Source: JAVKLU01 sp031538895 | GTDB lineage: Bacteria; Pseudomonadota; Gammaproteobacteria; Burkholderiales; Burkholderiaceae | Reading direction: 5' to 3' | Length of the DNA stretch: 64,000 nucleotides | Assembly (NCBI GenBank): GCA_031538895.1 | Contig: JAVKLU010000032.1 | Span: forward strand, 1 to 64,000 | Part shown: positions 51,552 to 62,136 of the stretch, piece by piece | Layout: each line of letters starts with the position of its first letter | Position numbering within the stretch: position 1 is the first letter of the stretch | Notes under the pieces: generated by a model | What the model saw: the letters and a program-made list of their open reading frames with translations, nothing else | Told to the model about the DNA's origin: nothing | The model's database searches: none | Translations under genes and position numbers: made by a program

Positions 51552-52886
51552 ATGAACAACAATGCGACGCCATCGTTCTGGCCGGCTTTTTTATTGGTCT
51601 TATGCGCCATTGGAATCGGTGCCTACTTGCTCTATCAAATCAGTCCGCTGGCAGTATTGCTGTGGTGTGCGGGCTGGTTAATTGCGCATTATTACCATCA
51701 GTATCAATTGTTAAAGTGGGCGCAGAACAATCGATTTTCTTCAGAAGGTTTTGGCACTTGGGGGCGCATTTTTCGTCAAATCGCGCGTCAAAGTCGCAAG
51801 CAGACTCAGTTGATTGCCGCGCAAAAAGAGCGTATCGGCAATTTAGATAGTTATTTGTATTTATTGCCCGATGGCGTGGCGATTATTGACCCGCATTTTT
51901 CCTTGGAGTGGATGAATGAAGTGTTTGCCCAGCATCTGGGCATTCGCACTCAAGAGGATTTGGGTATTCGTCTGACCCATTTGGCACGCAATCCCGATTT
52001 AATTAAATATTTTCAGGCGGGCGATTTTTCCAGTGAATTGGAGTTCACTTTTTATGGGCGCACTCTGATGCTGCTGGTGATTCGCTTGGATACGGAAAAG
52101 TATTTTGTGGTGACTCAAGATCGTTCGGCACAAAAAAATCTAGAACGTTTACGGCGCGATTTCATCGCCAATTCTTCGCATGAATTACGCACGCCTTTGA
52201 CTGTCATTCATGGGTTTTTAGCGCTGGCCATGCAATCAGAAAATCAAAGTATTGAAACCCTGCGTGCTAATTTGCCACTCATGTATCGTGAAAGTCAACG
52301 CATGATGCGTCTGATTGAAGACATGCAAACCTTAAGCGCACTGGAACGCGAAGGCATCGAAGCGATCGATAAACGCGATGTCATCAGTCTGACTAACGTA
52401 GTGACGCAGAGTTTGTCCGGTGCCCAGCAATTGGTCAAGCAGTTGCCAGAAAGCTATCGCTTTGTTCAGCAAGGCGAGGATGTGCTGCTGCGCATTCCTG
52501 AAACCTTGTTGCATAGCGTGATCAATAATTTGATCGTCAATGCCGTGCGCTACAGCCCGCAAGGTGGAACGATTACGGTGTCATGGATGGTGGAGAACAG
52601 TGGTTTAAGTGTTCACGTGCACGATCAAGGTTTGGGCATTGCCGCTGAACACATTGGACGTTTGACCGAACGTTTTTATCGTGTTGATGAAGGCTACTCG
52701 CGCCAAGTGCAAGGAACGGGGCTGGGCCTGGCGATTGTTAAACACACGATGCAGCGTTTGAACGGTCGTTTAGACATTGAGTCGGTGTTAGGGCAGGGCA
52801 GTCGTTTTAGTTTGTACTTTCCCACCGAACGCATCGTCAGTGATAGTTATAGCGATACGGCGTCGTCACCTGCTTATATTGATTAG
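51552..52886 (+). CDS. phoR: Phosphate-regulon sensor histidine kinase PhoR
   Basis: A 444-residue kinase. Two membrane segments at about 10-45 with almost no periplasmic loop, a basic linker and PAS domain (about 95-190). The H-box is NSSHELRTPLT (H210), the N-box HSVINNLIVNAVRYSP, and the G-boxes DQGLGI and GTGLGLAIVKH. The layout (short membrane hairpin plus PAS) is that of PhoR, which senses Pi through PstSCAB/PhoU and phosphorylates PhoB. phoB is not upstream, so the pair is split or this is a paralog. Confidence 0.85.
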   Translation: MNNNATPSFWPAFLLVLCAIGIGAYLLYQISPLAVLLWCAGWLIAHYYHQYQLLKWAQNNRFSSEGFGTWGRIFRQIARQSRKQTQLIAAQKERIGNLDSYLYLLPDGVAIIDPHFSLEWMNEVFAQHLGIRTQEDLGIRLTHLARNPDLIKYFQAGDFSSELEFTFYGRTLMLLVIRLDTEKYFVVTQDRSAQKNLERLRRDFIANSSHELRTPLTVIHGFLALAMQSENQSIETLRANLPLMYRESQRMMRLIEDMQTLSALEREGIEAIDKRDVISLTNVVTQSLSGAQQLVKQLPESYRFVQQGEDVLLRIPETLLHSVINNLIVNAVRYSPQGGTITVSWMVENSGLSVHVHDQGLGIAAEHIGRLTERFYRVDEGYSRQVQGTGLGLAIVKHTMQRLNGRLDIESVLGQGSRFSLYFPTERIVSDSYSDTASSPAYID

Positions 52887-53866
52887 CGAACGGTTGAATG
52901 TTTTTTCGCCCAGTCCAACAATCCCTGCGCGTTGAGTTGAATATCCATCGCAAAGCGCGTCAAAATGCGATCAGGATTGGCCCATCCATCGCCTTGCGCC
53001 GTTTCTAGTAGTAATGCCGTCATCTCTTGACACAGCTCAGTTTGTGCGCCTTCGGCAGATTCGGCAGTGTTGTGAATACGCAAAGCCAGGTGCGCCAAAG
53101 TGTCAATTAAAAGGCCTTGTTGTTCTGGCAATTCAGGGGTGAATGTGATCGCGCCAAAATGCGTCAAATAAAGCAGTGGCGGGGCATAACTGGCGATTCG
53201 AGCGTGCGTCGCGCGCAAGGCCTCGGGGTCAAACTGTGACGGCGTGGTGGTCGGAAAAACAAATTGTTTGACACCTGTCTCGTTGATTTGATCAAACTCG
53301 CGGTAAGACAAACCAAAAGTATCACCCGTAAAAAATCCACCGCTAAGGCTGTCGCGAATCGCGATATGGTGTTTGGCGTGACCAGGTGTATCAATACACA
53401 ACAACTGGCGCTCGCCCAAGGAAATTTCTAAACCATCGTTAGTGACCAGAATCCGCGTCGGATCGATAGGCAAAATGCGACCGTACAGTTTTTGTGTTTC
53501 TGCTTGACCGTATACGGCTTCGGTTGCCGCGATCAGTTTGGACGGATCGGCCATATGTGGCGCACCGCGCGGATGAACCACCAATCGTGCATGCGGAAAT
53601 TTTTGCATGACGGCGCCTGCACCTCCGGCGTGATCCAAATGGATGTGCGTCAAAATTTGATAATCGACTGCATCCTTATCTAAGCCGATAGATGCTAAAA
53701 AATGCTCAATTCTGGGCAGACTGTAATTGGTTCCGCAATCAATCAATGCGACGCACCCGTGATCAACCACGGCATACAAAGCGTCATGCATCGCGGTGTG
53801 ATAACCCGTATCAATCGCGTAAATCCCTTGTGGATAGGCGATAGTGTTCATAGGAATGGTGTTCAT
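52883..53866 (-). CDS. Metallo-beta-lactamase-fold hydrolase
   Basis: A 327-residue protein with the metal motif THIHLDHAGGAG (H74, H76, D78, H79) and the downstream GHAKHHIAI and TGDTFG motifs. The specific substrate is unknown; similar proteins hydrolyse thioesters or lactones. The start is duplicated: MNTIP-MNTIA, encoded by two 15-base units (53837-53866), so the true ATG may be either. Its stop overlaps the phoR stop by four bases in convergent sense. Confidence 0.87.
   Translation of the reverse strand: MNTIPMNTIAYPQGIYAIDTGYHTAMHDALYAVVDHGCVALIDCGTNYSLPRIEHFLASIGLDKDAVDYQILTHIHLDHAGGAGAVMQKFPHARLVVHPRGAPHMADPSKLIAATEAVYGQAETQKLYGRILPIDPTRILVTNDGLEISLGERQLLCIDTPGHAKHHIAIRDSLSGGFFTGDTFGLSYREFDQINETGVKQFVFPTTTPSQFDPEALRATHARIASYAPPLLYLTHFGAITFTPELPEQQGLLIDTLAHLALRIHNTAESAEGAQTELCQEMTALLLETAQGDGWANPDRILTRFAMDIQLNAQGLLDWAKKHSTVR
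53837..53866. repeat. 15-bp duplication of the start of the MBL hydrolase gene
   Basis: On the minus strand ATGAACACCATTCCT is followed by ATGAACACTATCGCC, giving two in-frame start codons five codons apart. Confidence 0.85.
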
Positions 53867-54106
53867 AGAAATTCAGTCTGAATATGATTGGTGAAGGTGG
53901 CGTCAGTGTCACAAAGTTTTCTGACCAATACATGACAGCGTTTCCTCGTGTGTGCGAATGAAGCCTTGGAGAACACAGGGAAGCTGAATATCCAAACCAT
54001 CAAATCGATTGACCAGACGAGGCAAAGCGCTCAAGTAAAATCGGCGCCCATTCGTTTTTAATCCTGCGCGGGCGAATCATGCGCAGCGCGCTTAACCATA
54101 AAAATC

Positions 54107-55234
54107 ATGAAACGTTTTTTCCCGAGGTCCCAAATTTCTGTTGCGATGCGTCGTCGCGCAACGTGGATTATTCTGACAATCGTGATCGCCATCATCGTTT
54201 TAACTGCGGTCATGTTGCGCCCCAGATCACAGCCTGGCGCGAGTGGTTCGGCAAGTCATGTCACCAATACGGCAAATACGGTCACAAGTACGGCGATAAA
54301 ACCGGCCTTGACGGTCACGGCGCGCGAACCGCAACGCCAAATCATTCCCCTCATTTTGCAAGCCAATGGCAATATTGTCGCCTGGCAAGAGGCAATTATT
54401 GGTGCCGAAGTGAATGGTTTGCGTTTAAGTTCTGTTTTAGTGAACGTTGGCGACAAGGTGCGTAAAGGCCAAACGCTGGCGAGTTTTGTCAGTGATTTGA
54501 CGCGCGCTGAATTTTTGCAAGCGCAAGCGCAATACGAGAATGCAACATCGGAAGCCGCCCGTGCGCGCGCGATTCAGGACAGTGGTTCATTGTCGCAATC
54601 ACAACTGGCGCAATTTCAGTTACAAGAAAAAGTCGCGAAAGCGCAATTAGAAATCAATCGAATTCGTTTGACCAATACCGAAGTCAAAGCACCGGATGAC
54701 GGCATTATTTCGGCACGCTTGGCGACCGAGGGTTCGGTGGTGGGCACTGGTCAGGAGTTATTTCGTTTACTGCGTCAAAGTCGTTTGGAATGGCGCGCTG
54801 AAGTCACCGCCACAGAAGTTGCCAAAATCAAAGTGGGCCAACACGTGCAAGTGCGCACTGATAGCGGCGTGAATTTGGCGGGAGTCGTGCGTTCGATTGC
54901 GCCATCGGCAAATGCGCAAACACGCAATGTTTTGGTCTACGTCGATTTGCCACGGCATAAAGATTTAAAAGCAGGCACTTTTGCGCAGGGCAGTTTTGCC
55001 TTGGGGCAAAACGCGGCGTTGACAATTCCTGCGCAGTCCATCGTGATGCGCGATGGCAATCCGTATGTGTTTGTGATTGACGCGAGCAATAAAGCCAATC
55101 AACGCAAAATTGAAACCGGTCGGCGTGTCGGTGAGCGTGTTGAAGTGCTATCGGGCATTCAAGCAAAAGAATGGGTCGCCGTGCAAGGAGCTGGTTTTTT
55201 GAATGATGCGGATACGGTCAATCTCGTTAAATAA
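54107..55234 (+). CDS. RND efflux periplasmic adaptor subunit
   Basis: A 375-residue membrane-fusion protein. An N-terminal anchor (about 17-37, TWIILTIVIAIIVLTAVML) is followed by lipoyl/biotinyl halves, a short helical hairpin (about 130-185) and beta-barrel and membrane-proximal domains (VLSGIQAKEWVAVQGAGFL at the end). It links the pump downstream to an outer-membrane channel; no TolC-type gene is adjacent. The ATG at 54146 is an alternative start. Confidence 0.9.
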   Translation: MKRFFPRSQISVAMRRRATWIILTIVIAIIVLTAVMLRPRSQPGASGSASHVTNTANTVTSTAIKPALTVTAREPQRQIIPLILQANGNIVAWQEAIIGAEVNGLRLSSVLVNVGDKVRKGQTLASFVSDLTRAEFLQAQAQYENATSEAARARAIQDSGSLSQSQLAQFQLQEKVAKAQLEINRIRLTNTEVKAPDDGIISARLATEGSVVGTGQELFRLLRQSRLEWRAEVTATEVAKIKVGQHVQVRTDSGVNLAGVVRSIAPSANAQTRNVLVYVDLPRHKDLKAGTFAQGSFALGQNAALTIPAQSIVMRDGNPYVFVIDASNKANQRKIETGRRVGERVEVLSGIQAKEWVAVQGAGFLNDADTVNLVK

Positions 55235-55245
55235 AAGGTGACCTT

Positions 55246-58200
55246 ATGAATGTTTCTGCTTGGTCTATCCGCAACCCCATTCCTGCCGCAATGATTTTTG
55301 TGATGCTGACTTTGGCAGGTTTGTTTTCGTTTCAATCGATGAAGGTGCAAAACTTTCCCGATTTAGATGTGCCCAATATCACCATCATTGCGACTTTGCC
55401 GGGCGCCGCGCCTAATCAATTAGAAAACGATGTCGCGCGCAAACTGGAAGACAGCTTGGCAACGGTGCAGGGTTTAAAACACATTTACACCAAAGTGCAG
55501 GACGGCGTGGTGTCAATTACCGCCGAATTTCGGATTGAAAAAAGTACGCAAGAAGCACTGGACGATGTGCGCTCTGCCGTGGCAAAAGTGCGTGGCGATT
55601 TGCCCAGCAATTTGAACGAACCGATTATTAACAAAATCGAATTGGCCGGTGGCCCAGTGCTGGCCTACACCGTCATGTCCGACAAAATGGACGCCGAAGC
55701 AATTTCATGGTTTGTTGAAAATGACATCGCTAAATTGCTACTGTCGGTGCGCGGCGTCGGTGCGATCAATCGCGTCGGTGGTGTTAACCGCGAAATCCAA
55801 ATTTTGTTGGACCCATTGAAGTTGCAAGCTTTGGGGACTTCTGCCACTGAGGTTTCGCGCCAATTGGCGCAAGTACAAATTGAACGCGCGGGTGGCCGTG
55901 CGGATATGGGCGGCAGTCAACAGCCGATGCGCTTGTTGTCCTTATCCAAATCGGCGCAAGAACTCGCCAATTTGGATATTGCCTTATCGGATGGGCGGCG
56001 GATTCGTTTAGAACAAGTTGCCAAAATTGTCGACACGGTGGCCGAACAAACCGCCGCCGCGTTTTTGGATGGTAAACCAGTCGTTGGGTTTGAAGTGGCA
56101 CGCAGCCGTGGCGCCAGTGAAGTTGAAGTTGGTGCTAAGGTGCGCGAAAAATTAAAACAATTGCAAGTGAATCACCCCGGACTACAAATTAAGGAATCAT
56201 TTGATTTTGTCACGCCAGTGCAAGAAGAGTTCGCCGGTTCGATGGCGTTACTGTACGAAGGCGCGCTCTTGGCGATTTTGGTGGTGTGGCTGTTTTTGCG
56301 CGATATTCGCGCGACTGTAGTGACGGCAGTCGCCTTGCCTTTGTCGGCGATTCCTGCGTTTATCGGTATGAATTACATGGGCTTCACCATTAACGTCGTG
56401 ACTTTGTTGGCGCTGTCTTTAGTGATTGGGATTTTGGTCGATGATGCGATTGTTGAGGTCGAAAATATCGTGCGCCATATGCGCATGGGCAAAACCCCTT
56501 ATCAAGCCGCGATGGAAGCCGCAGACGAAATCGGTTTGGCCGTGATCGCGACAACTTTTTCCTTAATCGCGGTGTTTTTACCGACTGCATTTATGGCGGG
56601 AATTCCGGGTAAATTTTTTAAACAATTTGGCTGGACGGCGTCCTTTGCCGTGTTTGCGTCTTTAATCGTGGCGCGGGCTTTGACGCCCATGATGGCGGCG
56701 TATTTATTAAAGCCCGCGATCGATTTTGGCGCGCCGGTGCCGGGACAAAAAATATCCTGGCGTATGCGCATCACAAAATGGATGCAGCACCAAGACGAAC
56801 CTTCATGGATCAGGTATTACAAAACTGGGGCGCTGTGGTGCGTGCGCCATCGTTGGATCACGATGATAGGTGCGGGATTATTTTTTATTGGGTCAGTGTC
56901 TTTGATTCCTCTGTTGCCACAGGGTTTTATTCCAGCTGATGACAACTCACAAACGCAGGTGTATTTAGAACTGCCGCCCGGATCGACTTTGCAACAAACC
57001 ATTGCGCAAGCGGAAGATGCGCGTCAGCGCATAGTCGCCTTGGCGCATATCAAATCGATTTATACGACCATTGGTTCAGGTTCTGCGGGAACTGATCCTT
57101 TTGCACCAAAGGGCGCATCGGAATCACGCAAAGCCGTATTGACAATACAGTTGGACAAGCGTGGCACGCGGCCTCGCAAGCAAGTGATCGAAAATCAAAT
57201 TCGTGCGAGCTTGGCGAATTTACCCGGGATACGTAGCAAAGTCGGTTTGGGTGGATCGGGTGAAAAATATATTTTGACCTTGACCGGCGATGACGCGGTA
57301 TCGCTTCAGACCGTGGCTAATTTGATTAGCCACGATTTACGCACGATTCGGGGTGTGGGTAACATTCAATCAAGTTCGGCTTTAGTCCGAACCGAAATTA
57401 GCGTGCTGCCTGATTTAACCCGTGCTGCAGAAATGGGTGTGACCAGTAGCGCGATTGCCGAAACCTTGCGCATCGCGACAGTGGGCGATTACAACAGCGT
57501 GCTGGCGAAACTTAATTTGCCACAACGCCAGGTGCCGATTGTGGTCAAACTTGATGCTAATGCGCGCGAGAGCTTAGATATTTTGGGGCGCTTAACCGTT
57601 CCAGGTAGTCATGGCCCTGTGATGTTGAGCCAAGTGGCAACTTTGTCGTTTGGCGGTGGGCCTGCGCAAATTGACCGTTACGACCGTTCGCGCAATATCA
57701 ATTTTGAAGTTGAACTCGCCAATATCGCCTTGGGTGATATGAAGCAAGCGGTTGAAAAATTGCCCAGCGTGCGCAATTTACCTGCGGGTGTGAAAGTGCT
57801 GGAAGTCGGCGATGCCGAAGTGCAAGGAGAGTTGTTCGCCAGTTTTGGTTTGGCGATGTTGACAGGCGTGCTGTGTATTTATATTGTGCTGGTTTTGTTG
57901 TTCAAAGCTTTTTTACAGCCCTTCACCATTTTGATGGCCTTGCCCTTGTCCTTGGGCGGGGCGTTTGTGGCCTTGTTATTTGCGCATAAAAGTTTTTCGA
58001 TGCCGTCTTTAATCGGCTTGATTATGTTGATGGGTGTGGCGACCAAAAATTCGATTCTATTGGTGGAGTACGCAATTGAAGCGCGACGCAAACACGGATT
58101 AACCCGACTGGATGCTATTTTGGATGCGTGTGAAAAGCGGGCTCGTCCAATTGTGATGACAACCATTGCGATGGGTGCGGGGATGCTGCCGATCGCGATG

Positions 58201-58374
58201 AGCTGGGGCGAAGCTGACAGCAGTTTCCGTTCGCCCATGGCGGTTGCAGTGATTGGGGGGCTGTTGACCTCAACGATATTAAGTTTGTTGGTGATTCCAG
58301 CGGCGTTCACGATTGTTGACGATATGTCAAATCTCTGGCGCCGTGGCTTGAACAAAATACGACACTGGGCCTAG
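55246..58374 (+). CDS. RND-family efflux pump, inner-membrane subunit
   Basis: A 1042-residue HAE1-type transporter with 12 membrane segments and two large periplasmic loops. The start IRNPIPAAMIFVMLTLAGLF and the TM4 proton-relay Asp pair in GILVDDAIVEVENIV are typical, and GVATKNSILLVEYA is the matching TM10 motif. Proton-driven export of drugs or metabolites is expected; the substrate is not known. It is 11 bases after the adaptor and converges on pepN. Confidence 0.93.
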   Translation: MNVSAWSIRNPIPAAMIFVMLTLAGLFSFQSMKVQNFPDLDVPNITIIATLPGAAPNQLENDVARKLEDSLATVQGLKHIYTKVQDGVVSITAEFRIEKSTQEALDDVRSAVAKVRGDLPSNLNEPIINKIELAGGPVLAYTVMSDKMDAEAISWFVENDIAKLLLSVRGVGAINRVGGVNREIQILLDPLKLQALGTSATEVSRQLAQVQIERAGGRADMGGSQQPMRLLSLSKSAQELANLDIALSDGRRIRLEQVAKIVDTVAEQTAAAFLDGKPVVGFEVARSRGASEVEVGAKVREKLKQLQVNHPGLQIKESFDFVTPVQEEFAGSMALLYEGALLAILVVWLFLRDIRATVVTAVALPLSAIPAFIGMNYMGFTINVVTLLALSLVIGILVDDAIVEVENIVRHMRMGKTPYQAAMEAADEIGLAVIATTFSLIAVFLPTAFMAGIPGKFFKQFGWTASFAVFASLIVARALTPMMAAYLLKPAIDFGAPVPGQKISWRMRITKWMQHQDEPSWIRYYKTGALWCVRHRWITMIGAGLFFIGSVSLIPLLPQGFIPADDNSQTQVYLELPPGSTLQQTIAQAEDARQRIVALAHIKSIYTTIGSGSAGTDPFAPKGASESRKAVLTIQLDKRGTRPRKQVIENQIRASLANLPGIRSKVGLGGSGEKYILTLTGDDAVSLQTVANLISHDLRTIRGVGNIQSSSALVRTEISVLPDLTRAAEMGVTSSAIAETLRIATVGDYNSVLAKLNLPQRQVPIVVKLDANARESLDILGRLTVPGSHGPVMLSQVATLSFGGGPAQIDRYDRSRNINFEVELANIALGDMKQAVEKLPSVRNLPAGVKVLEVGDAEVQGELFASFGLAMLTGVLCIYIVLVLLFKAFLQPFTILMALPLSLGGAFVALLFAHKSFSMPSLIGLIMLMGVATKNSILLVEYAIEARRKHGLTRLDAILDACEKRARPIVMTTIAMGAGMLPIAMSWGEADSSFRSPMAVAVIGGLLTSTILSLLVIPAAFTIVDDMSNLWRRGLNKIRHWA

Positions 58375-58387
58375 CCTGTGTAGAAAA

Positions 58388-61066
58388 TCAGTACAGTGCC
58401 ATTTGAAGAATTTCAACGACATCTTTGGCGTGTATTTTTTGTTGTGCAATCTGCAAGCGTGTCAGCATCAATTCTTGATAAGCGGGCGTAAATTTTTTCC
58501 AGTGTTCCAAAGCGCGCGCTAAACGTCCTGCCACTTGTACGTTCACACGACACAAACGGGTCAGTTGTGTCAGCCAAAAATCATAACCCGCACCATCAAG
58601 GCGATGGAATGCGCGTGGATTATTCAGACAAAAATTATGAACGACGCTGCGAACTCGATTCGGGTTGGTATACGAAAAATCAGGGTGTTCAATCAAAGCA
58701 TGCATTTGATCCATCGAGATAGTGGGGGCACTGGCTTGCAGCGCAAACCATTTATCGATGATTAAGGAATCGTGTTGATAGCGGGTATAAAAATCATTTA
58801 AGAGTGCTTGAGTTCTCGTGTTTGCGTTGGCATTGGCGTCATGAACCATATTACGTAAGGCCGCAAAGCGATCGTTCATATTGTTGCTCAACTGATATTG
58901 CCGTTCGGCTAAGGCGATGATGTCGTTTGGGTGAGTCTGGTTTGAATGACTTAAATCGCTAGAGTTTGGATGGATTAACAGTGCATGCAAAGCCAAATTT
59001 TGTAAACGTCGTGAACCTTGTCCCGTGAGTGAATATGCGGTCTGATTTTGCGTATTGTGCGTATTCTGCGTATTTTGTTCTAGGTAAGCCTTGTGCCAAT
59101 CAGTATGCAAAGCCTGCGCCCAATCGCTTTGTCCACCTTGCCAGATCGCACTGGCGCGTTGCGGGTCAATTGTTTGGAGTGGGTCTTGGGTCAGCGCTTC
59201 GGTAAATCGCTCGTAGCTGGGCAAGTTCAATAAAAGCGCCCGAAATCCCGCGTCGATCGAACCGTCATTCAAAATATTCTTTTGATAGGTCAAATAAGAT
59301 TCTGGTAAAACAGAATCAGGAGTCGTTTTTTGATATGCCCGTAAAAAATAGCGCAGCGCCAGATTTTGTCCGGCTTCCCAACGATTGAAATCATCACTGT
59401 CCTGACTGGCCAAGCGCAATAGTGCCTCGTCGTCGTAATCAAAAATAATGTGTACGGGTGCAGAGAAATTGCGCAGGATTGATAGCGTTGGCGCACGGGT
59501 GATTTGAGTGAACTCAAGGCTTTGAAATTCTTGACGAAGTTCAATTAAACGCGAACCCTCGACGTTATCGCTTAATAAATTAACGCCTTGTTCATCCAGC
59601 AGGCCGCACAACAGCGGAATATGCAAAGGCTCATGATCATGCCCGTGCGCGGGCATTTGCTGTAAATCGAGGCGAAAAATGTGACGAGCATGATCGTAGT
59701 GCGTGGTCACACGCACCTGCGGCGTTCCGGACTGGCTGTACCAGCGCATAAATTGTTGCAAATCACGGCCACTCGCGATTTCCATTGAGCTCACAAAATC
59801 ATCACAGGTCGCGGCGGTGCCATCGTTGACGCTGAGGTAGTGCGTCAGACCTTTGGTGAAACACGCTTCACCTAATAAGGTGTGCAGCATGCGAATGACT
59901 TCGGCGCCTTTTTCGTAAATCGTCGCGGTGTAAAAATTATTAATTTCCAAATATGACTCGGGACGAATAGGGTGTGACATCGGCCCGCTGTCTTCAGGCA
60001 TTTGATGTTGACGCAGCATTTTGACGTCATCAATTCGTTTCAAAACACGGCCATCACCCAATTGATCGGCGCTGAACTCTTGGTCACGAAAAACGGTGAG
60101 TCCTTCTTTTAAAGTTAATTGAAACCAGTCGCGGCAGGTGACACGGTTGCCGGTCCAGTTATGAAAATATTCATGCCCGATGACCGATTCCACTGCGTCA
60201 AAATCATCATCTGTTGCGCTGTCGCTGGAACACAAGACATAACGTGCGTTAAAAATATTGAGCCCTTTGTTTTCCATCGCGCCCATATTGAAATCACTGG
60301 CAGCAACAATCATAAAACGTTCGAGGTCCAAGTCCAAACCAAAGCGCGTGTAGTCCCATTTGATCGCGCGTTCTAAAGATTGCAAGGCGTAATCAGTTTT
60401 ATGAATATCGCTTTCTTGCGCATAAATTTGCAAGAGTGCGGGACGGCCATCCGCGCGCGTAATCGTTTTTTCATTGCAGCAAAATTGACCCGCAACCAGC
60501 GCAAAAAGATAGCAGGGTTTTTTGAACGGGTCATGCCATTTGGCGTAGTGGCGGCCGTCGTCGAAATCGCCGCACTCAATTAAATTACCGTTCGATAGCA
60601 ATACTGGATAAGCTTTTTTATCCGCGCGCAACATTACGGTGAATTCGGCCATGACGTCGGGACGGTCTTGAAAAAAAGTGATGCGACGAAACCCCTCGGC
60701 TTCGCATTGCGTTAAAAAATTGTGATGCGATAAATACAGCCCCGACAAATCGGTATTAGCTGATGGAACGATAGTATTTTCGATGGATAACTTAAACTGG
60801 TCCGGAGGTGAAAAAATTCGTAGACTGTTGCCGTCTTGTTGGTAGTGTTTAGGGTTTAAGACTTGGTCGTCGATGAAGATGCAATTGAGTTGCAAACCTT
60901 CGCCATTTAAAATTAAATCGACATTTGAGGATGCTTGGGGATTGCGCTGGTAATACGCGCAGCTACGAACGCGCGTGGCGTCCGGTTCTAGATCAAACCC
61001 TAAATCAACGCGGTCAACTAGAAAAGCAGGAGGCTGGTAGTCCAGGCGATACGTGCGCGTCAGCAT
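58388..61066 (-). CDS. pepN: Aminopeptidase N
   Basis: An 892-residue M1 zinc peptidase. The exopeptidase motif is GAMEN (262-266), and the zinc site is H298-E-Y-F-H302 with E321. Length and layout match the bacterial PepN type. It trims N-terminal residues from cytoplasmic peptides. A TQNTHNTQNQT stretch is encoded by short GCGTATT repeats near 59043-59080. DUF3426 and prmA follow upstream on the same strand, with 8 bases between. Confidence 0.96.
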   Translation of the reverse strand: MLTRTYRLDYQPPAFLVDRVDLGFDLEPDATRVRSCAYYQRNPQASSNVDLILNGEGLQLNCIFIDDQVLNPKHYQQDGNSLRIFSPPDQFKLSIENTIVPSANTDLSGLYLSHHNFLTQCEAEGFRRITFFQDRPDVMAEFTVMLRADKKAYPVLLSNGNLIECGDFDDGRHYAKWHDPFKKPCYLFALVAGQFCCNEKTITRADGRPALLQIYAQESDIHKTDYALQSLERAIKWDYTRFGLDLDLERFMIVAASDFNMGAMENKGLNIFNARYVLCSSDSATDDDFDAVESVIGHEYFHNWTGNRVTCRDWFQLTLKEGLTVFRDQEFSADQLGDGRVLKRIDDVKMLRQHQMPEDSGPMSHPIRPESYLEINNFYTATIYEKGAEVIRMLHTLLGEACFTKGLTHYLSVNDGTAATCDDFVSSMEIASGRDLQQFMRWYSQSGTPQVRVTTHYDHARHIFRLDLQQMPAHGHDHEPLHIPLLCGLLDEQGVNLLSDNVEGSRLIELRQEFQSLEFTQITRAPTLSILRNFSAPVHIIFDYDDEALLRLASQDSDDFNRWEAGQNLALRYFLRAYQKTTPDSVLPESYLTYQKNILNDGSIDAGFRALLLNLPSYERFTEALTQDPLQTIDPQRASAIWQGGQSDWAQALHTDWHKAYLEQNTQNTHNTQNQTAYSLTGQGSRRLQNLALHALLIHPNSSDLSHSNQTHPNDIIALAERQYQLSNNMNDRFAALRNMVHDANANANTRTQALLNDFYTRYQHDSLIIDKWFALQASAPTISMDQMHALIEHPDFSYTNPNRVRSVVHNFCLNNPRAFHRLDGAGYDFWLTQLTRLCRVNVQVAGRLARALEHWKKFTPAYQELMLTRLQIAQQKIHAKDVVEILQMALY

Positions 61067-61074
61067 AGCCGCGA

Positions 61075-62055
61075 TTACGGATAAAAGACGGCGACGCTAT
61101 AACCAGAGGATTCAATATTACCGACCGAAAATACTGCTCGGATATTGGTCAGGGAGTTTGGGCCCAAACCCAAATCCAGCTCATCGGGAGGAAGCAGTTG
61201 CGCAGGTGTGAAAACTTTGCGCGCGACAATTTGCCCGCGCGAGTCTTTTAAGCTCAACTCAATATGTGGCACGGCAATGGCTTGGCGCGCACCGTTGTGG
61301 ATTAAGACTTCTAAAAATAATTGTTCTGAGCGATAAGGTACTTGACCCAAACGCGATTGGTTAATTCGGAGCGCTTCGACATTTCGTGGCGGCCCTAACT
61401 CACAGCCAACCAGTGAGCAAAATCCACTGACGGCTTGGCGTGTTGCGGGAAAGGTTTGCACCAAACTGTTGCGGTACATGTAAAGCACTTGTCCGGCAAA
61501 TAACACCACGGTTAATATAAAAAACGATAGAGCAAAAAAACGTTTGACTTGTTCAAAACCTTGTTGTTCTTGTATTTTGTGTTTGCGGTATTCGGTTTGT
61601 TCTTCGGCAAATAAATCGTTACGAATCTCGTACTCTTCAGGCGGCTCAATCGGACGGAAAGTACTGATGGGTGGAATCGTGCGCGGGTTGGGGCGAGCGA
61701 TTTCTGGGGTGAAAAAAGGAATCTCAATATCCCGATCGTCACTCATCATCGGCAACTCTAACTGTGCGGTATTGAGATAGTGGTCTGAGGCTTGAGCGTC
61801 AGACCCAGGTGTTGCCGAATCAGTGGGTGAGTCCGCATCTGAGTTTGACGTGAGGGGTGTACTGCGATTATTAGTCGCTGCCACGGCATCATTTTCTTGC
61901 GAATAATCGATCAGATTCTGAATCGCGTTGAACACCGCATAACAGCGCCCGCACCGAACCTGATGACCGTGGTCGCGTAATTGCGCCAATTGCATCTGGA
62001 ATATGGTGCCGCAATGGGGGCATTGCGTAGCGAGGTTGGTGAGGGAGTCTGACAT
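61075..62055 (-). CDS. Zinc-ribbon DUF3426 membrane protein
   Basis: A 326-residue protein with an N-terminal MJ0042-type zinc ribbon (C12, C15, C35, C38; CPHCGTIF and RCGRCYAVF). A disordered acidic linker (about 60-140), one membrane segment (about 172-192) and a DUF3426 domain (about 215-326) follow. Its function is unknown. Position next to prmA is a conserved betaproteobacterial arrangement. Confidence 0.9.
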   Translation of the reverse strand: MSDSLTNLATQCPHCGTIFQMQLAQLRDHGHQVRCGRCYAVFNAIQNLIDYSQENDAVAATNNRSTPLTSNSDADSPTDSATPGSDAQASDHYLNTAQLELPMMSDDRDIEIPFFTPEIARPNPRTIPPISTFRPIEPPEEYEIRNDLFAEEQTEYRKHKIQEQQGFEQVKRFFALSFFILTVVLFAGQVLYMYRNSLVQTFPATRQAVSGFCSLVGCELGPPRNVEALRINQSRLGQVPYRSEQLFLEVLIHNGARQAIAVPHIELSLKDSRGQIVARKVFTPAQLLPPDELDLGLGPNSLTNIRAVFSVGNIESSGYSVAVFYP

Positions 62056-62136
62056 TTATTCTGTAATAAGCGAACCAATTTTTAGACGGTGTTCCGCGTC
62101 ATCAAGTGAAGAACTGATTATTGAGTGAATGGCTTA

